Below, piece after piece: positions 14,040 through 29,324 of a stretch of 64,000 bases of DNA. The notes beneath the pieces are model-generated. The model did no database searches and had not been told where the DNA came from. It saw nothing but the letters and a program-made list of their open reading frames with translations. Source of the DNA: Actinomyces sp. Marseille-P3109 (GTDB lineage Bacteria; Actinomycetota; Actinomycetes; Actinomycetales; Actinomycetaceae); the NCBI RefSeq assembly GCF_900323545.1, contig NZ_OOHN01000008.1:453941-517940 (forward strand). The letters are read 5' to 3'. Within the stretch, counting starts at the first letter, position 1; the number at the start of each line of letters is the position of its first letter. A program made the translations under genes and the position numbers.

Positions 14040-16010
14040 TCAGTAGTGGCTCTGGACCACGGTGTTCGTGTCGACCCAGTTGTAGATCCACTGCGCCTCG
14101 GGGATCGGCATGTTGACGCAGCCGTGGGAGCCGGAGTACCCGAAGCTCGAGCGCCATCCCGCGCCGTGGAAGGCATAGCCGCTGTGGAAATAGCTCACCC
14201 ACGGGACGTCCTCAGCGACGTAGGGCGAGCCGTCAGCGTTCTCGCCCCGCATCGTCTGGATCTCGTGCTGCAGGTAGACCTTGTAGGTGCCGGTCACCGT
14301 CGGGGTCTCGGGGGCGCCGTCGACGATGGAGACCGGGCCGCGCACTGCGGTTGCGCCCTCGTAGGCGGTCACCGTCTTGCTCGACAGGTTGAGGTCGACC
14401 CACTTCTCACCCGGAGCGGCCTGGTAGGGAAGGTTCTCCGCGCCGTCGGCGATGGTGCGCTCCTTCCACTCCGCCTTGACCGTCGTCGTCTCGAAGGAAC
14501 CGGCATAGGCCTTGTCACTGCCGAAGGACTGGGTGATCGAGGTGGCGACCGCGTCGGCGTTGTTGACGGTCTTGCCGTCCTTGGCCTCCGTGGGGGTGGA
14601 GACCACCTTCCCACTGGCGTTGACGTTGCGCTGACCGGTGACGGGGTCAACCTTGGCCTCCTCGGCCTGTGCCTGGACCCACTGCGAGACCTTCGCGGAG
14701 TCCACGGCGATAGTGGGGGCGGAGTCGGCCGAGTTGGTCACCGTGATCCACGAGGCCTTGTCCGTGTCCTCCGCCGTGTAGGAGTCGTCATCCAGGGTGA
14801 TGGTCACGTCCTGCGAGACCCAGTTGTTGGCCTTGTCGGCAACCTTCTGGGCGTCGTCGTCGGAGACCTTCGGGTCGGCGTTCGTCATTGTCAGGGAGAC
14901 CGATGACGAGCCCAGGGACGTGGCGGACTTCTGTGCGGCCTGCGCCAGGGCGTCCGCATCCAGGGAGGCGCCCTTAGAGGCGCTCGTGGTGGAGAAGGTG
15001 GTGCCGTCGTCGCTGAGGACCACGGTGGCGTTGCGTGCCTTGGCACGGTCCTCGGGGATGAGGGATGTGGAATAGGCGTCCACCGTGGTCTTGTCGGTGG
15101 AGCTGACCACCGGGACCTCTCCCTTGGAGACCAGGGCCTGGAACTTCTCACCGAGCGTGTCGCCGCGGGCCATAACGGCATCGGCGGTGGCCTGAGCATC
15201 CACGGTTGTCCCCAGGTCAGTCAGAGAGGCGCTGGCGGTGACATCACCCGAGATGTCCACCTTGGCGTTCTTCGCACGGTTCTCAATGGTGGCGACCACC
15301 TCCTCGCGGCTCTGGCCGGAGACGTCGGTACCGGCGACCGTCGTCCCGGGCACGGCACGACCGTCGTAGTGCGCGGCATAGGCGTAGCCACCCGCCCCGA
15401 CGACACCGAGCAGGAGGAGCGCTGCGGCGGCAACGCCCAGCGGCCAGCGGCGACGGCGCCTGGGCTCATCCAGGTAGGAGGCCTCGTCCGGGTGCTTGGG
15501 TGACGCGAATGCGGATGCTGACGGAGTGCCGTCGAAGACCGCGGCAGTGGTGACAGGGGAGATGAAGGAGTCATCAGAGGAACCGACGGGGGGCTGGGCC
15601 GTGCCGCCCTCAGGGACCGCTGGGTCCGGAGCCGTCTCAACGGTCCCGTCCGAGGTCGCCACCTCCGGCCCAGCGGGCTCGGAGGACTCCGGGGCGCCAT
15701 CGGTAACGGCCGTGCCGGTGGTGCTGTCACTGCTCGGCTGGGCGTGCAGCTCGTTGTCGGCTCCGGGCGCGGCGGCTGCCGCCGGGGCGACCACCTCGAG
15801 CTCCTCGGTGTTGCCCAGGTCCTTGTTCATATCGTTCGCGGTGGTGCTGTTGGAGCGTGCGTGCGGTGCCGTGTCGTTCGCAGCCGCCTGGAAGACAGAC
15901 TGACGACGCACACCCGTGGGCTCTCCGTAAGGTGTGCTGAGCACAGGGGTCTTGCTCGGTGAGGCTTCTCCCTGATGCTGAGCACCGGTGGGGGAAGTGT
16001 TGCTGCTCAT
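14040..16010 (-). CDS. Membrane-anchored L,D-transpeptidase with peptidoglycan-binding repeats
   Basis: The 656-residue protein has a long disordered cytoplasmic N-terminus (1-180, Ser/Thr/Ala/Pro-rich), a basic R-R-R-R-R-W then one transmembrane helix (about 185-210), an outer region with two VanW/PG_binding_4-like repeats (V-P-G-T-T-V-A-G-T-D-V-S-G-Q) and a YkuD domain ending in S-G-S-H-G-C-V-N-M-P, whose Cys near 630 is the transpeptidase nucleophile. It would make 3-3 peptidoglycan crosslinks or anchor surface molecules. The ATG at 16010 has a GAGG site; the ORF could run back to 16142 but that part looks non-coding. It ends beside a shared terminator with ligA. Confidence 0.88.
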   Translation of the reverse strand: MSSNTSPTGAQHQGEASPSKTPVLSTPYGEPTGVRRQSVFQAAANDTAPHARSNSTTANDMNKDLGNTEELEVVAPAAAAAPGADNELHAQPSSDSTTGTAVTDGAPESSEPAGPEVATSDGTVETAPDPAVPEGGTAQPPVGSSDDSFISPVTTAAVFDGTPSASAFASPKHPDEASYLDEPRRRRRWPLGVAAAALLLLGVVGAGGYAYAAHYDGRAVPGTTVAGTDVSGQSREEVVATIENRAKNAKVDISGDVTASASLTDLGTTVDAQATADAVMARGDTLGEKFQALVSKGEVPVVSSTDKTTVDAYSTSLIPEDRAKARNATVVLSDDGTTFSTTSASKGASLDADALAQAAQKSATSLGSSSVSLTMTNADPKVSDDDAQKVADKANNWVSQDVTITLDDDSYTAEDTDKASWITVTNSADSAPTIAVDSAKVSQWVQAQAEEAKVDPVTGQRNVNASGKVVSTPTEAKDGKTVNNADAVATSITQSFGSDKAYAGSFETTTVKAEWKERTIADGAENLPYQAAPGEKWVDLNLSSKTVTAYEGATAVRGPVSIVDGAPETPTVTGTYKVYLQHEIQTMRGENADGSPYVAEDVPWVSYFHSGYAFHGAGWRSSFGYSGSHGCVNMPIPEAQWIYNWVDTNTVVQSHY

Positions 16011-16411
16011 GCGTCCTCGTCCCTCGATCTGTTGCTCCGCACCGTGCGGAGCCCGGTCGAATCCAGTTGTCCATCCGACCCCCGGTGGCCCGAAGTCCTG
16101 GAGGCCCGATCCAAGGGCTGCCCCGGACCGTCGCGGGATCACTGCTCCCGGAGGTCCTCAACAACCCAGTGCGCACCATGACATCCGTGAAACGATGGGA
16201 TGTCAATCATCCTCGGGGATGAAGTGCTGTGAGATCGCACGAATCCGGTCTCGGTTTCGTTTCTGTTGGAATCCGGGGGTTTGAGAACCATGATCCATCC
16301 GCCTGCCTCAGATCGTCCACGGGGAGCTGTCCCCGTCTTGAGACCCGCGGGACATGGCACTCTTGCGCTTGTCGTGACGGCAGCCGGCCCGGCCCGGCTA
16401 GACTCCACTCC

Positions 16412-16717
16412 ATGTCTGCTATTTCCACTGATGAGGTCGCACGGGTTGCGGCGCTGGCTCGGGTGGAGCTGAGCGAGGAGGAGGTGACGCGCCTGGCCGG
16501 TGAGCTGGACGCGGTTGCCTCCTCCTTCGCCCGGGTCACGAGCGTGGTGTCGCCCGACCTGCCGGCCACCTCCCACCCCGTTCCGCTGACCAACGTACTG
16601 CGTGAGGACGTCCCGGCTAGCACGCTCGACGTCGATGAGCTCCTGGCCGGTGCGCCGGCCTCCGAGGACTCCATGTTCCTCGTGCCGCAGATCCTGGGGG
16701 AGGACTCCGCCTCATGA
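16412..16717 (+). CDS. gatC: Asp-tRNA(Asn)/Glu-tRNA(Gln) amidotransferase subunit C
   Basis: The 101-residue protein matches GatC in length and pattern: [21 protein letters not shown], then L-R-E-D-V-P and F-L-V-P-Q-I-L. GatC holds the GatA-GatB complex together. It is the first gene of gatCAB and its stop overlaps the gatA start by four bases (ATGA). The leader before it (16011-16411) is about 400 bases and I found no strong promoter in it. Confidence 0.93.
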   Translation: MSAISTDEVARVAALARVELSEEEVTRLAGELDAVASSFARVTSVVSPDLPATSHPVPLTNVLREDVPASTLDVDELLAGAPASEDSMFLVPQILGEDSAS

Positions 16718-18255
16718 GCAGTGCTGACAAGACCGGGCTGGCCGGCCTCATCAGGAGCAGCGCCGCCGATCAGGCGGCGGTACTCGCGGCAGGGGAGGTC
16801 TCCTCCCGCGAGCTCACACAGGCTCACCTGGACCGTATCGCCGCCGTCGACGGCACCGTGGGGGCCTTCCTCAACGTGGATGCCGAGCGCGCCCTGGATC
16901 AGGCCGACGCCGCCGACATCGCCCGTCGGGAAGGACAGGCGACCAGCGAGCTGACCGGTGTTCCGGTGGCCGTCAAGGACCTCATCGTCACCCGCGGACA
17001 GGTCACCACTGCCGCCTCACGAATCCTTGAGGGATGGGTGCCGCCCTACGACGCCACCCTCGTGCGCAACCTGCGTGCCGCCCGCACCCCGATCCTGGGT
17101 AAGACCAATCTCGATGAGTTCGCCATGGGCGGCTCCACCGAGCACTCAGCCTTCGGGCGCACCGCCAACCCGTGGGACCTCGGGCGCATCCCCGGAGGCT
17201 CCTCGGGCGGCTCCGCGGCCGCCGTCGGCGCCTACGAGGCCCCCGTGGCCGTCGGCACCGACACCGGAGGCTCGATCCGCCAGCCCGCGGCCGTCACCGG
17301 GACAGTCGGCGTCAAGCCCACCTACGGCACGGTCTCGCGCTTCGGCGTCATCGCCATGGCCTCCTCGCTCGACACGCCCGGTCCCATGGCCCGCACGGTG
17401 CTGGACACGGCACTGCTCCACGACGTCATCGCCTCCCACGACCCGCTGGACTCGACCTCGTTGTCGGACGCCCCGCGCGGCATGGCCGCCGTCGTGCGGG
17501 CCGCTCAGGAGGGACGGGACCTGACCGACCTGCGGGTAGGTGTCATCTCCGAGCTCGACGGCGGTGAGGGCTACCACGATGGCGTCGTGGCCTCCTTCCA
17601 CGCCGCCCTGGAGCTGCTTGAGGCGGCGGGCGCGCAGGTGGAGACCGTTTCCCTGCCGCACCTGGAGTACGCGCTGGACGCTTATTACCTCATCATGCCC
17701 GCCGAGGCGTCCTCCAACCTGGCCCGGTACGACGGGATGCGCTACGGCCTGCGGGTCGAGCCGGCCTCGGGCCCCGTCACCGCCGAGACCGTCATGGCGG
17801 CCACCCGCGGGGCGGGCTTCGGCGATGAGGTCAAGCGTCGCATCATCCTGGGCACTCACGTACTGTCGGCCGGCTACTACGACGCCTATTACGGCTCGGC
17901 CCAGAAGGTGCGCACCTTGGTGCAGCGTGACTTCGCCGCCGCCTGGGACAAAGCGGACATCCTCGTCTCGCCCACGGCCCCGGTCACGGCCTACCGCTTC
18001 GGGGAGAAGGATGACCCGTTGGCGATGTACAAGCTGGACGTCACCACCATCCCGGCCAACCTCGCCGGAGTTCCCGGCATGAGCCTGCCCTCGGGCCTGA
18101 GTGATGACGGGCTGCCGGTGGGCTTCCAGATCCTTGCGCCTCAGCGAGCCGACGACCGGCTCTACCGCGCCGGAGCCGTGCTGGAGGCAGCGCTGGAGGA
18201 GACATGGGGGGCGCCGCTGCTGTCTCGCGCGCCCGAGCTGGAGGAGACACGATGA
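16714..18255 (+). CDS. gatA: Asp-tRNA(Asn)/Glu-tRNA(Gln) amidotransferase subunit A
   Basis: The 513-residue amidase liberates ammonia from glutamine for transamidation of mischarged tRNA. The amidase signature is complete: catalytic Lys in V-A-V-K-D near residue 88, the Gly/Ser-rich [11 protein letters not shown] near 160, and [10 protein letters not shown] with the nucleophile Ser near 187. It overlaps gatC and gatB by four bases at each end, so the three subunits are made together. The need for GatCAB implies absence of GlnRS and/or AsnRS. Confidence 0.96.
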   Translation: MSSADKTGLAGLIRSSAADQAAVLAAGEVSSRELTQAHLDRIAAVDGTVGAFLNVDAERALDQADAADIARREGQATSELTGVPVAVKDLIVTRGQVTTAASRILEGWVPPYDATLVRNLRAARTPILGKTNLDEFAMGGSTEHSAFGRTANPWDLGRIPGGSSGGSAAAVGAYEAPVAVGTDTGGSIRQPAAVTGTVGVKPTYGTVSRFGVIAMASSLDTPGPMARTVLDTALLHDVIASHDPLDSTSLSDAPRGMAAVVRAAQEGRDLTDLRVGVISELDGGEGYHDGVVASFHAALELLEAAGAQVETVSLPHLEYALDAYYLIMPAEASSNLARYDGMRYGLRVEPASGPVTAETVMAATRGAGFGDEVKRRIILGTHVLSAGYYDAYYGSAQKVRTLVQRDFAAAWDKADILVSPTAPVTAYRFGEKDDPLAMYKLDVTTIPANLAGVPGMSLPSGLSDDGLPVGFQILAPQRADDRLYRAGAVLEAALEETWGAPLLSRAPELEETR

Positions 18256-19748
18256 GTGACACGCTGATGGACTTCGACGAGGCCGTTCGCCGCTACGACC
18301 CGGTCCTGGGACTGGAGGTGCACGTCGAGCTGGGGACCGCGACCAAGATGTTCGACGCTGCTCCCAACGTGTTCGGCGCCCAGCCCAATACGATGGTGAC
18401 CCCTACATCGGTGGGACTCCCCGGCGCGCTGCCGGTGGTCAACGCCCGCGGTGTGGAGTACGCCATCCGCATCGGGCTGGCCCTGGGGTGCGAGATCGCC
18501 GAGTCCTGCCGCTTTGCCCGGAAGAACTACTTCTACCCGGACCTGGCCAAGGACTTCCAGACCTCACAGTCCGATGAGCCCATCGCCCACGACGGTGCCC
18601 TGGAGATCGAGCTGGAGGACGGATCCTTCTTCACCATCCCGATCGAGCGGGCCCACATGGAGGAGGACGCCGGTAAGAACACCCACATCGGAGGCGCCGA
18701 CGGCCGCATCGAGGGCGCCAGCCACTCCCTGGTGGACTACAACCGCGCCGGTGTGCCGCTGGTGGAGATCGTCACCCGCCCCATCGAGGGTGCCGGCGCC
18801 AAGGCCCCTCAGGTCGCTGCCGCTTACGTGCGCACCCTGCGCGACATCTTCCGGGCCCTGGGCGTCTCCGAGGCGCGCATGGAGCGAGGCAACGTGCGCG
18901 CCGATGTCAACGTCTCCCTGCGCGAGTCGCCCGACGCGCCGCTGGGCACCCGTACCGAGACCAAGAATGTCAACACCTTCCGCGGTATCGAGCAGGTCGT
19001 TCGCTACGAGATCCAGCGCCAGGCAGCCATCCTGGCCGCCGGGGGAGAGGTGATCCAGGAGACCCGCCACGGTCAGGCCGACGGCACCACCCGCGCCGGA
19101 CGCGTCAAGTCCGACGCCGATGACTACCGCTACTTCCCCGAGCCGGACCTCGTTCCGGTGGCGCCCAGCCGGGAGTGGGTCGAGCAGATTCGAGAGCGCC
19201 TGCCGGAGATGCCCGCGGCCAAGCGCCGCAGACTCAAGGCCGAGTGGGGCCTGAGTGACACTGAGATGCGCGACGTCGTCAACGCCGGGGCCCTGGAGCT
19301 CATTGAGGCCACGGCTGCGGCGGGAACCACCGGGCAAGCCGCCCGCAAGTGGTGGATGGGCGAGCTCTCCCGCACGGCCAAGGAGCAGGAGACCGCCCTG
19401 GAGGACATGGCCGTCACGCCCGCTCAGATCGCCGAGCTGCAGGGGCTGGTGGACTCCGGCCGGCTCACCGACAAGCTGGCCCGGCAGGTTCTCGAGGGGG
19501 TCCTGGCCGGAGAGGGTGACCCTGAGGCCGTGGCCGCTGCTCGCGGACTGGAGGTTGTCTCGGACGACTCCGCCCTCCTGGAGGCTGTGGACGAGGCCCT
19601 GGCGGCGAACCCGGACGTGGCTGACAAGATTCGTGGCGGCAAGGTTCAGGCGGCCGGCGCCATTGTCGGCGCCGTCATGAAGGCGACCCGTGGCCAGGCC
19701 GACGCCAAGCGCGTGCGCGAGCTGGTCATGGAGCGTGTCCAGGGCTGA
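18252..19748 (+). CDS. gatB: Asp-tRNA(Asn)/Glu-tRNA(Gln) amidotransferase subunit B
   Basis: The 498-residue protein phosphorylates the tRNA-bound Glu/Asp and transfers ammonia from GatA. The catalytic core begins G-L-E-V-H-V-E-L and has [24 protein letters not shown] and R-Y-F-P-E-P-D-L; a YqeY-like tRNA-binding tail closes it ([13 protein letters not shown]). ATG 18252 overlaps the gatA stop and has GGAG just before; in-frame codons upstream lie inside gatA. Confidence 0.96.
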   Translation: MSDTLMDFDEAVRRYDPVLGLEVHVELGTATKMFDAAPNVFGAQPNTMVTPTSVGLPGALPVVNARGVEYAIRIGLALGCEIAESCRFARKNYFYPDLAKDFQTSQSDEPIAHDGALEIELEDGSFFTIPIERAHMEEDAGKNTHIGGADGRIEGASHSLVDYNRAGVPLVEIVTRPIEGAGAKAPQVAAAYVRTLRDIFRALGVSEARMERGNVRADVNVSLRESPDAPLGTRTETKNVNTFRGIEQVVRYEIQRQAAILAAGGEVIQETRHGQADGTTRAGRVKSDADDYRYFPEPDLVPVAPSREWVEQIRERLPEMPAAKRRRLKAEWGLSDTEMRDVVNAGALELIEATAAAGTTGQAARKWWMGELSRTAKEQETALEDMAVTPAQIAELQGLVDSGRLTDKLARQVLEGVLAGEGDPEAVAAARGLEVVSDDSALLEAVDEALAANPDVADKIRGGKVQAAGAIVGAVMKATRGQADAKRVRELVMERVQG

Positions 19749-19808
19749 GACGAGCTCTACTGGTCATCACCGCTGCTTGTTCCCTCGTGCTGAGGGTCGC
19801 TCGAACAT

Positions 19809-19854
19809 GTCCGGTCCGTCTTCACTGCTCGTTACGAGTGGGGACGGACCGGAC
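19809..19854 (+). terminator. Hairpin terminator after gatCAB
   Basis: Perfect 12-base arms (19809-19820 and 19843-19854) with further pairing inside. A weak T-rich stretch follows (TGTTCGTCG). It lies 60 bases after the gatB stop. Confidence 0.75.
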
Positions 19855-20064
19855 TGTTCGTCGTCGACGGTCCCTGAACGATCTATGTCAACGGTGCCTT
19901 GTCTGTGTGAGACCCCTACCACAGGTGGTCTGAATCCTGACCAAAGCCTGTGGGTATCTCAGTATTCGGTCGCCGTAGGACCGTCATCCGATTAGGAGAC
20001 GGCCGGCTGGGGATAGGCTCAGAGCGCTTATCTCAAGACCCCGCCTGTCCCACAAGGAGTGCCC

Positions 20065-21453
20065 ATGGTTCAGCCCAGTCCCAGTTACACCGTCGCCTTG
20101 TACCTCGAGGTGCCCGCCTCCCAGAAGGCGGTAGCCCGTCTGGTCGACACCGCCACTGCGACTGGCGCCATCGTCACCGGCGTCGACGTGGCCGACGCCG
20201 ATGGCGACAAGCTCACCGTCAACCTCACCGCCGACACCCGCGACTCCAAGCACCGCAACGAACTGGTCGCCAAGCTGGAGGAGATCGACGGCGTCGTCGT
20301 TCGCAATGTCGGTGACTCGACCTTCCTGACCCATGTTGGCGGCAAGATCGAGGTGGCCGGCAAGTACCCGATCCACAACCGTCGTGACCTGGCCCGCGTC
20401 TACACCCCCGGAGTGGCCCGCGTCTGCAAGGCCATCTACGACCACCCCGAGCGCGCCCGGATGCTCACCATCAAGAAGAACACCGTCGCCGTCGTCACCG
20501 ACGGCACCGCGGTCCTGGGCATGGGGGACATCGGCCCGTCCGCCGCCATGCCCGTCATGGAGGGCAAGGCCGTCCTGTTCAAGCAGTTCGGCAACGTCGA
20601 CGCCTGGCCGGTGGCCTTGGACACCAAGGATCCAGAGGAGATCATCTCCATCGTCAAGGCCATCGCCCCGGCCTACGGAGGCATCAACCTGGAGGACATC
20701 GCCGCCCCCAAGTGCTTCGACATCGAGGCCCGCCTGCGCGAGGAGCTCGACATCCCCGTCTTCCACGACGACCAGCACGGTACTGCCATCGTGACCCTGG
20801 CCGCTCTCATCAACGCCCTGAAGATCGTGGGCAAGAAGATCGAGGACGTGCGCATCGTCCTGTCCGGTGTCGGTGCGGCCGGCAACGCCATCGCCAAGCT
20901 GCTCATGGCGCACGGCGCCACCGACATCGTCGGTTATGGACGCACCGGGGCCCTGTCGTCGGTGGACACCGAGGGGATGAACGAGCACCGCAGGTGGCTC
21001 GCGGAGAACACCAACCCGCGTCAGGTGACCGGCTCCCTCAAGGAGGGCCTCAAGGGGGCCGACGTCTTCATCGGCGTCTCATCGGGTAACCTGCTTGAGC
21101 CCGAGGACCTGGCGGTCATGAACGATGGCGCCATCGTCTTCGCCATGGCGAACCCGATCCCCGAGGTCGACCCGATCCGCGCTGCGGACTACGCCACCGT
21201 CGTGGCGACTGGACGCTCGGACTTCCCCAACCAGATCAACAACGTCCTGGCCTTCCCCGGACTCTTCCGTGGTCTGCTGGACACTGGCATCACCGACATC
21301 TCCACCGAGCTGCTGCGAGCCGCCTCCACCGGTATCGCCTCGGTGATCGCCGACGACGAGATCAGTCCCGTGTACATCATCCCCGGCGCCTTCGACACCC
21401 GCGTCGCCGACGCCGTGGCCAAGGCCGTGCGCAAATTCGCCGAAGCGGAGTAA
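20065..21453 (+). CDS. NAD(P)-dependent malic enzyme with N-terminal ACT domain
   Basis: The 462-residue protein oxidatively decarboxylates malate to pyruvate. Residues 1-85 look like an ACT regulatory domain ([10 protein letters not shown] ... G-A-I-V-T-G-V-D-V); the catalytic part carries the Y-T-P-G-V-A tyrosine, [16 protein letters not shown], the metal site F-H-D-D-Q-H-G-T-A, the NAD fold G-V-G-A-A-G-N-A and P-N-Q-I-N-N. The ATG at 20065 has AAGGAG (20054-20059) five bases before; an in-frame GTG at 20059 overlaps that site. Short malic enzymes with an ACT domain are common in actinobacteria; amino-acid control is likely but the effector is unknown. Confidence 0.92.
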   Translation: MVQPSPSYTVALYLEVPASQKAVARLVDTATATGAIVTGVDVADADGDKLTVNLTADTRDSKHRNELVAKLEEIDGVVVRNVGDSTFLTHVGGKIEVAGKYPIHNRRDLARVYTPGVARVCKAIYDHPERARMLTIKKNTVAVVTDGTAVLGMGDIGPSAAMPVMEGKAVLFKQFGNVDAWPVALDTKDPEEIISIVKAIAPAYGGINLEDIAAPKCFDIEARLREELDIPVFHDDQHGTAIVTLAALINALKIVGKKIEDVRIVLSGVGAAGNAIAKLLMAHGATDIVGYGRTGALSSVDTEGMNEHRRWLAENTNPRQVTGSLKEGLKGADVFIGVSSGNLLEPEDLAVMNDGAIVFAMANPIPEVDPIRAADYATVVATGRSDFPNQINNVLAFPGLFRGLLDTGITDISTELLRAASTGIASVIADDEISPVYIIPGAFDTRVADAVAKAVRKFAEAE

Positions 21454-21480
21454 AGAACCAGAACGTTCTGTCTGGCGTGA

Positions 21481-21520
21481 GCAGGGGCGTGTAGCACCGG
21501 CCGGTGCTACACGCCCCTGC
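21481..21520 (+). terminator. Perfect 40-base palindrome after malic enzyme gene
   Basis: Bases 21481-21500 are the exact reverse complement of 21501-21520. In RNA the central bases would form the loop. No T-run follows. It starts 28 bases after the stop and probably insulates the malic enzyme gene from the rrn operon. Confidence 0.75.
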
Positions 21521-21905
21521 CGTACTCGGATGCTTGGCGCCACGGGTGGAGGCTGGCACGGGATGCGCTCCTTGTGAGAGCTGAGAGCGGATCCCCGACA
21601 CCGGAAAGTTGACAACTAACTGATTGATCGATGATGGCGTGCGGATCGTTGCGGATCGTTCGGTGAAAATTGATCAACGGGAGGGAGGTCGCCACCGCGT
21701 TCCGAGCGTATCGACGAAAACGCTGGAATAGCAGCGAAAAGTCGGTGTGTTCTGGATCATGGGCGTTTGGTTTGACGTCGAGGGGGTGGGGCTGCCTAGA
21801 GTACAGCCCGCTGCCGAAAGGGCCGAGCCTCCGGTGAGACCCATGCGGCGGCGATCCGCAACAGAGGATCGCCAGCAGATGTGATCGAGGGCAAAGTTCT
21901 TCGAC
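21521..21905 (+). promoter_or_regulatory. Upstream region of the rrn operon
   Basis: No gene is supported here. TTGACA at 21609-21614 is a perfect -35 box but lacks a good -10 at normal spacing, so it is a possible weak first promoter. Immediately after lies a tandem repeat of GCGGATCGTT (21641-21650, 21651-21660), followed by AT-rich bases with TTGATCAA. The 10-base period equals one DNA turn, which suits a protein-binding activator site ahead of rrn. Confidence 0.4.
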
Positions 21906-21935
21906 TTGACGTTGGAACGGTAGGTCCTCTATAGT
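21906..21935 (+). promoter_or_regulatory. Main rrn promoter
   Basis: TTGACG (21906-21911) and TATAGT (21930-21935) are separated by 18 bases, a strong housekeeping-sigma promoter. Transcription would start near 21942, about 246 bases before the 16S 5' end. Confidence 0.85.
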
Positions 21936-21945
21936 AGCGGAGTTG

Positions 21946-22020
21946 CTCGCCAGGGCGAGTTGAAGCCGTAAGGCTTCGGTGAATTCTGGCTGGGTGTGTT
22001 GTTTGAGAACTCGATAGTGT
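21946..22020 (+). promoter_or_regulatory. rrn leader with two hairpins and conserved actinobacterial element
   Basis: Two small hairpins (CTCGCC/GGCGAG at 21946-21959; GAAGCC/GGCTTC at 21962-21977) are followed by TGTTGTTTGAGAACTC (21997-22012), an element conserved ahead of rRNA genes in actinobacteria and linked to antitermination and processing. Bases 22020-22187 are GT-rich leader without a gene. Confidence 0.6.
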
Positions 22021-22187
22021 GTCATGTTTTTTATGCCATGGGTCCTGGGGGGCTGCGCGTTTTGTGTGGTTTTTTGGGGCTTGTTTTGTTTTGGTTTGCC
22101 TGGCTTCTGTTGTGGGGGTTGGGTGGGGCCATGTGGTCTGGTTTTCTGGGCTTTTTCTGATTGGAACCTTTGTGGTTTTGTTGGTTT

Positions 22188-27372
<5,185 letters not shown>

Positions 27373-27433
27373 ACACCCCCCACCCGCCACAACACGGTGC
27401 GTGGGACGAGGGGAACAACGGTAAGCACGAAAG

Positions 27434-27445
27434 CGTCCACTATAC
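27434..27445 (+). other. 3' arm of pre-23S processing stalk
   Basis: CGTCCACTATAC is the exact complement of 24131-24142. The AC-rich spacer that follows (27446-27485) mirrors the GT-rich end of the 16S-23S spacer and lengthens the stalk. Confidence 0.8.
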
Positions 27446-27564
27446 GGTCCACACCCAACCCACCACCAACCACACACACACGCACGCGCGTGAGCGTGAG
27501 CGTGTGGGGTGCGGGGGCAACCACCACACAAGTGAATCAACGCACCGCACTACCCACCCAGACG

Positions 27565-27682
27565 TCTCGGTGGTCACAGCGACAGGGACACGCCCGGACC
27601 CATCCCGAACCCGGAAGCTAAGCCTGACAGCGCCGATGGTACTGCACCCGCCAGGGTGCGGGAGAGTAGGACACCACCGAGC
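27565..27682 (+). rRNA. rrf: 5S ribosomal RNA
   Basis: The terminal helix CTCGGTGGT (27566-27574) pairs with ACCACCGAG (27673-27681). Conserved blocks CCCGAACCCGGAAGCTAAG and AGTAGGACACC lie in between at the expected spacing. Length about 118 bases. Confidence 0.95.
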
Positions 27683-27694
27683 ACACACTTGATC

Positions 27695-27734
27695 AACCGG
27701 CTCGGAACCGCCTCACAACGGTTCCGAGCCGGTT
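27695..27734 (+). terminator. Terminator of the rrn operon
   Basis: Perfect 16-base arms (27695-27710, 27719-27734) and an 8-base loop, 13 bases after the 5S gene. Only a weak T-rich tail follows (GCTTGTC). Confidence 0.85.
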
Positions 27735-27839
27735 GCTTGTCACGCGCGAACTGCCCTGATGGACAGTGTTCCAGCCGACACTGTCTTGTATCCACAAAGG
27801 ATCTGACACGACACCATCAAACAGGGCACCATTGTCCTC

Positions 27840-29219
27840 GTGTCTGGAACCGACCTCCCCTCTGCCAACCCGCACAGCCATGAACCGAGCCTCGACTCCG
27901 ACCGACTCATGCAGCAGTCGGACGTCGTGCTGCATCTAGGGCGCCTCATGCTCGCTGCGGGTGCAGGCTCTTACCGCATCAAATCCTCAATGGCCAGAGC
28001 CGCTGCCGCCGTCGGCCTTGACCGCCATGAGGCCACAGTGACCATGACGGAGATCGTCACCTCGTCATACGTTGGCAACCGATTCCGTACCGAGGCCTGC
28101 GAAGTGCGTCGTGTCGGTGTCAACGTGGCCCGTCTGGAGGCTCTGCGCAGGATCGTCCATGATCTGCGCGCTCATGAGACCGTCGAGCACCTCGAGGCCA
28201 AGCTGGCCGAGGTTGAGAAGATGCGCGCTCGGTACAACGCCTTTACCAACGCCGCGGCTTCCGGCGTGGCCTGCGCAGGATTCTGTTTCCTCAACAAGGG
28301 CGGATGGGTCGAGTGCCTGACGGTGCTCGTGGCCGCCTTTCTTGGGCAGTTCATTCGCCGGCAGATGCTTGAGCGTCACTATCAGCACTTCTTCACCTGG
28401 ATTGTCTGTGGAGTGGCGGCGTCCGGTACATACATGGGGATCGTGACGGCACTCGATGCGGCCGGTGCGGTGACAGGCAACCATCAGGGCGGCATTATCT
28501 CGGCCATCTTGTTCCTCATTCCCGGTTTCCCCATGGTCACGGCGATGCTGGATCTGTTCCGGCAGGACTTCTCCTCAGCGCTCTCGCGTGGTGCCTATGT
28601 ACTCATGGTGATGGCGGCCGCCGGCATCGCCGTCTGGACCGTCACCTTCATCTTCCGCTGGGACGTCGAGTCAGCCAGCGGTGTGCCGCTTGACGGACCG
28701 CTCCTCTACGTCCTGCGATGCTTCTGCTCATTCATTGCGGCCTACGGCTTCGCCATGCTGTTCAATGCCGGCACCAAGGCCAGCACACTCGCCGCCGTGG
28801 TCGGTGCGTTGGCTAATACCGGGCGGCTTCTGCTCATTGACGTCTTCCATGTGCCGTGGCAGCTCGCGGTCGGACTGGCGGCGGTAACGATTGGACTGCT
28901 GGCTCAGCTCTTCGTCTCCCGGGCCTCCTTGTCTCGAGTGGCGCTTTCCGTTCCCGCCGTCGTCATCATGATCCCCGGCGTGCCCTTCTATCGCGCGATC
29001 TCGGCGCTCAACACGCTGTCGATCGACAAGGGCGTCGACGTCGGCGACGCCGCCACGAACCTGTTTGAGGTCTTCTTCGTCATCACGGCAATCGGTGTCG
29101 GACTCGCACTGGCACGAATCATCACCGACCACAACTGGCGTCACGATGTCGCCACCTCTGGACACATCACGCTCCCTCGCACTCAGGCCGAGGCGGCTGC
29201 ACAGCCGAAGGAGGACTGA
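27840..29219 (+). CDS. ThrE-family threonine/serine exporter
   Basis: About 459 residues in one chain, combining the two halves (ThrP/ThrE-1 and ThrE-2) that are separate proteins in some bacteria. The cytoplasmic N-terminal half has L-G-R-L-M-L-A-A-G-A-G-S-Y-R (about 33-46) and the family pattern T-V-T-M-T-E-I-V-T-S; then about ten membrane helices follow, with P-G-F-P-M-V-T-A near 230 and V-I-M-I-P-G-V-P near 375. It would export small amino acids such as Thr or Ser. The GTG at 27840 has no clear ribosome site, so the start is uncertain. Confidence 0.85.
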   Translation: MSGTDLPSANPHSHEPSLDSDRLMQQSDVVLHLGRLMLAAGAGSYRIKSSMARAAAAVGLDRHEATVTMTEIVTSSYVGNRFRTEACEVRRVGVNVARLEALRRIVHDLRAHETVEHLEAKLAEVEKMRARYNAFTNAAASGVACAGFCFLNKGGWVECLTVLVAAFLGQFIRRQMLERHYQHFFTWIVCGVAASGTYMGIVTALDAAGAVTGNHQGGIISAILFLIPGFPMVTAMLDLFRQDFSSALSRGAYVLMVMAAAGIAVWTVTFIFRWDVESASGVPLDGPLLYVLRCFCSFIAAYGFAMLFNAGTKASTLAAVVGALANTGRLLLIDVFHVPWQLAVGLAAVTIGLLAQLFVSRASLSRVALSVPAVVIMIPGVPFYRAISALNTLSIDKGVDVGDAATNLFEVFFVITAIGVGLALARIITDHNWRHDVATSGHITLPRTQAEAAAQPKED

Positions 29220-29250
29220 TCCGCCAGGTCTTCTGCGTGCCTCCCGGATA

Positions 29251-29288
29251 ATGGTGGTCCGCCGCTCCTCTCAGCGGCGGACCACCAT
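29251..29288. terminator. Bidirectional terminator between convergent transporter genes
   Basis: Perfect 16-base arms (29251-29266, 29273-29288) with a CCTCTC loop, between the exporter stop at 29219 and the AspT-type stop at 29325. No strong T-run on either side. Confidence 0.8.
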
Positions 29289-29324
29289 GTGCTCAACAGG
29301 ACGCGCAAGGCGCGGGGGAGGGAC

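Noticed and set aside
27483..27510. CA/GC-rich repeat in the 23S-5S spacer as a microsatellite or CRISPR-like repeat
   Set aside because: It is short, not spaced by unique sequence, and fits the AC-rich arm of the 23S processing stalk.
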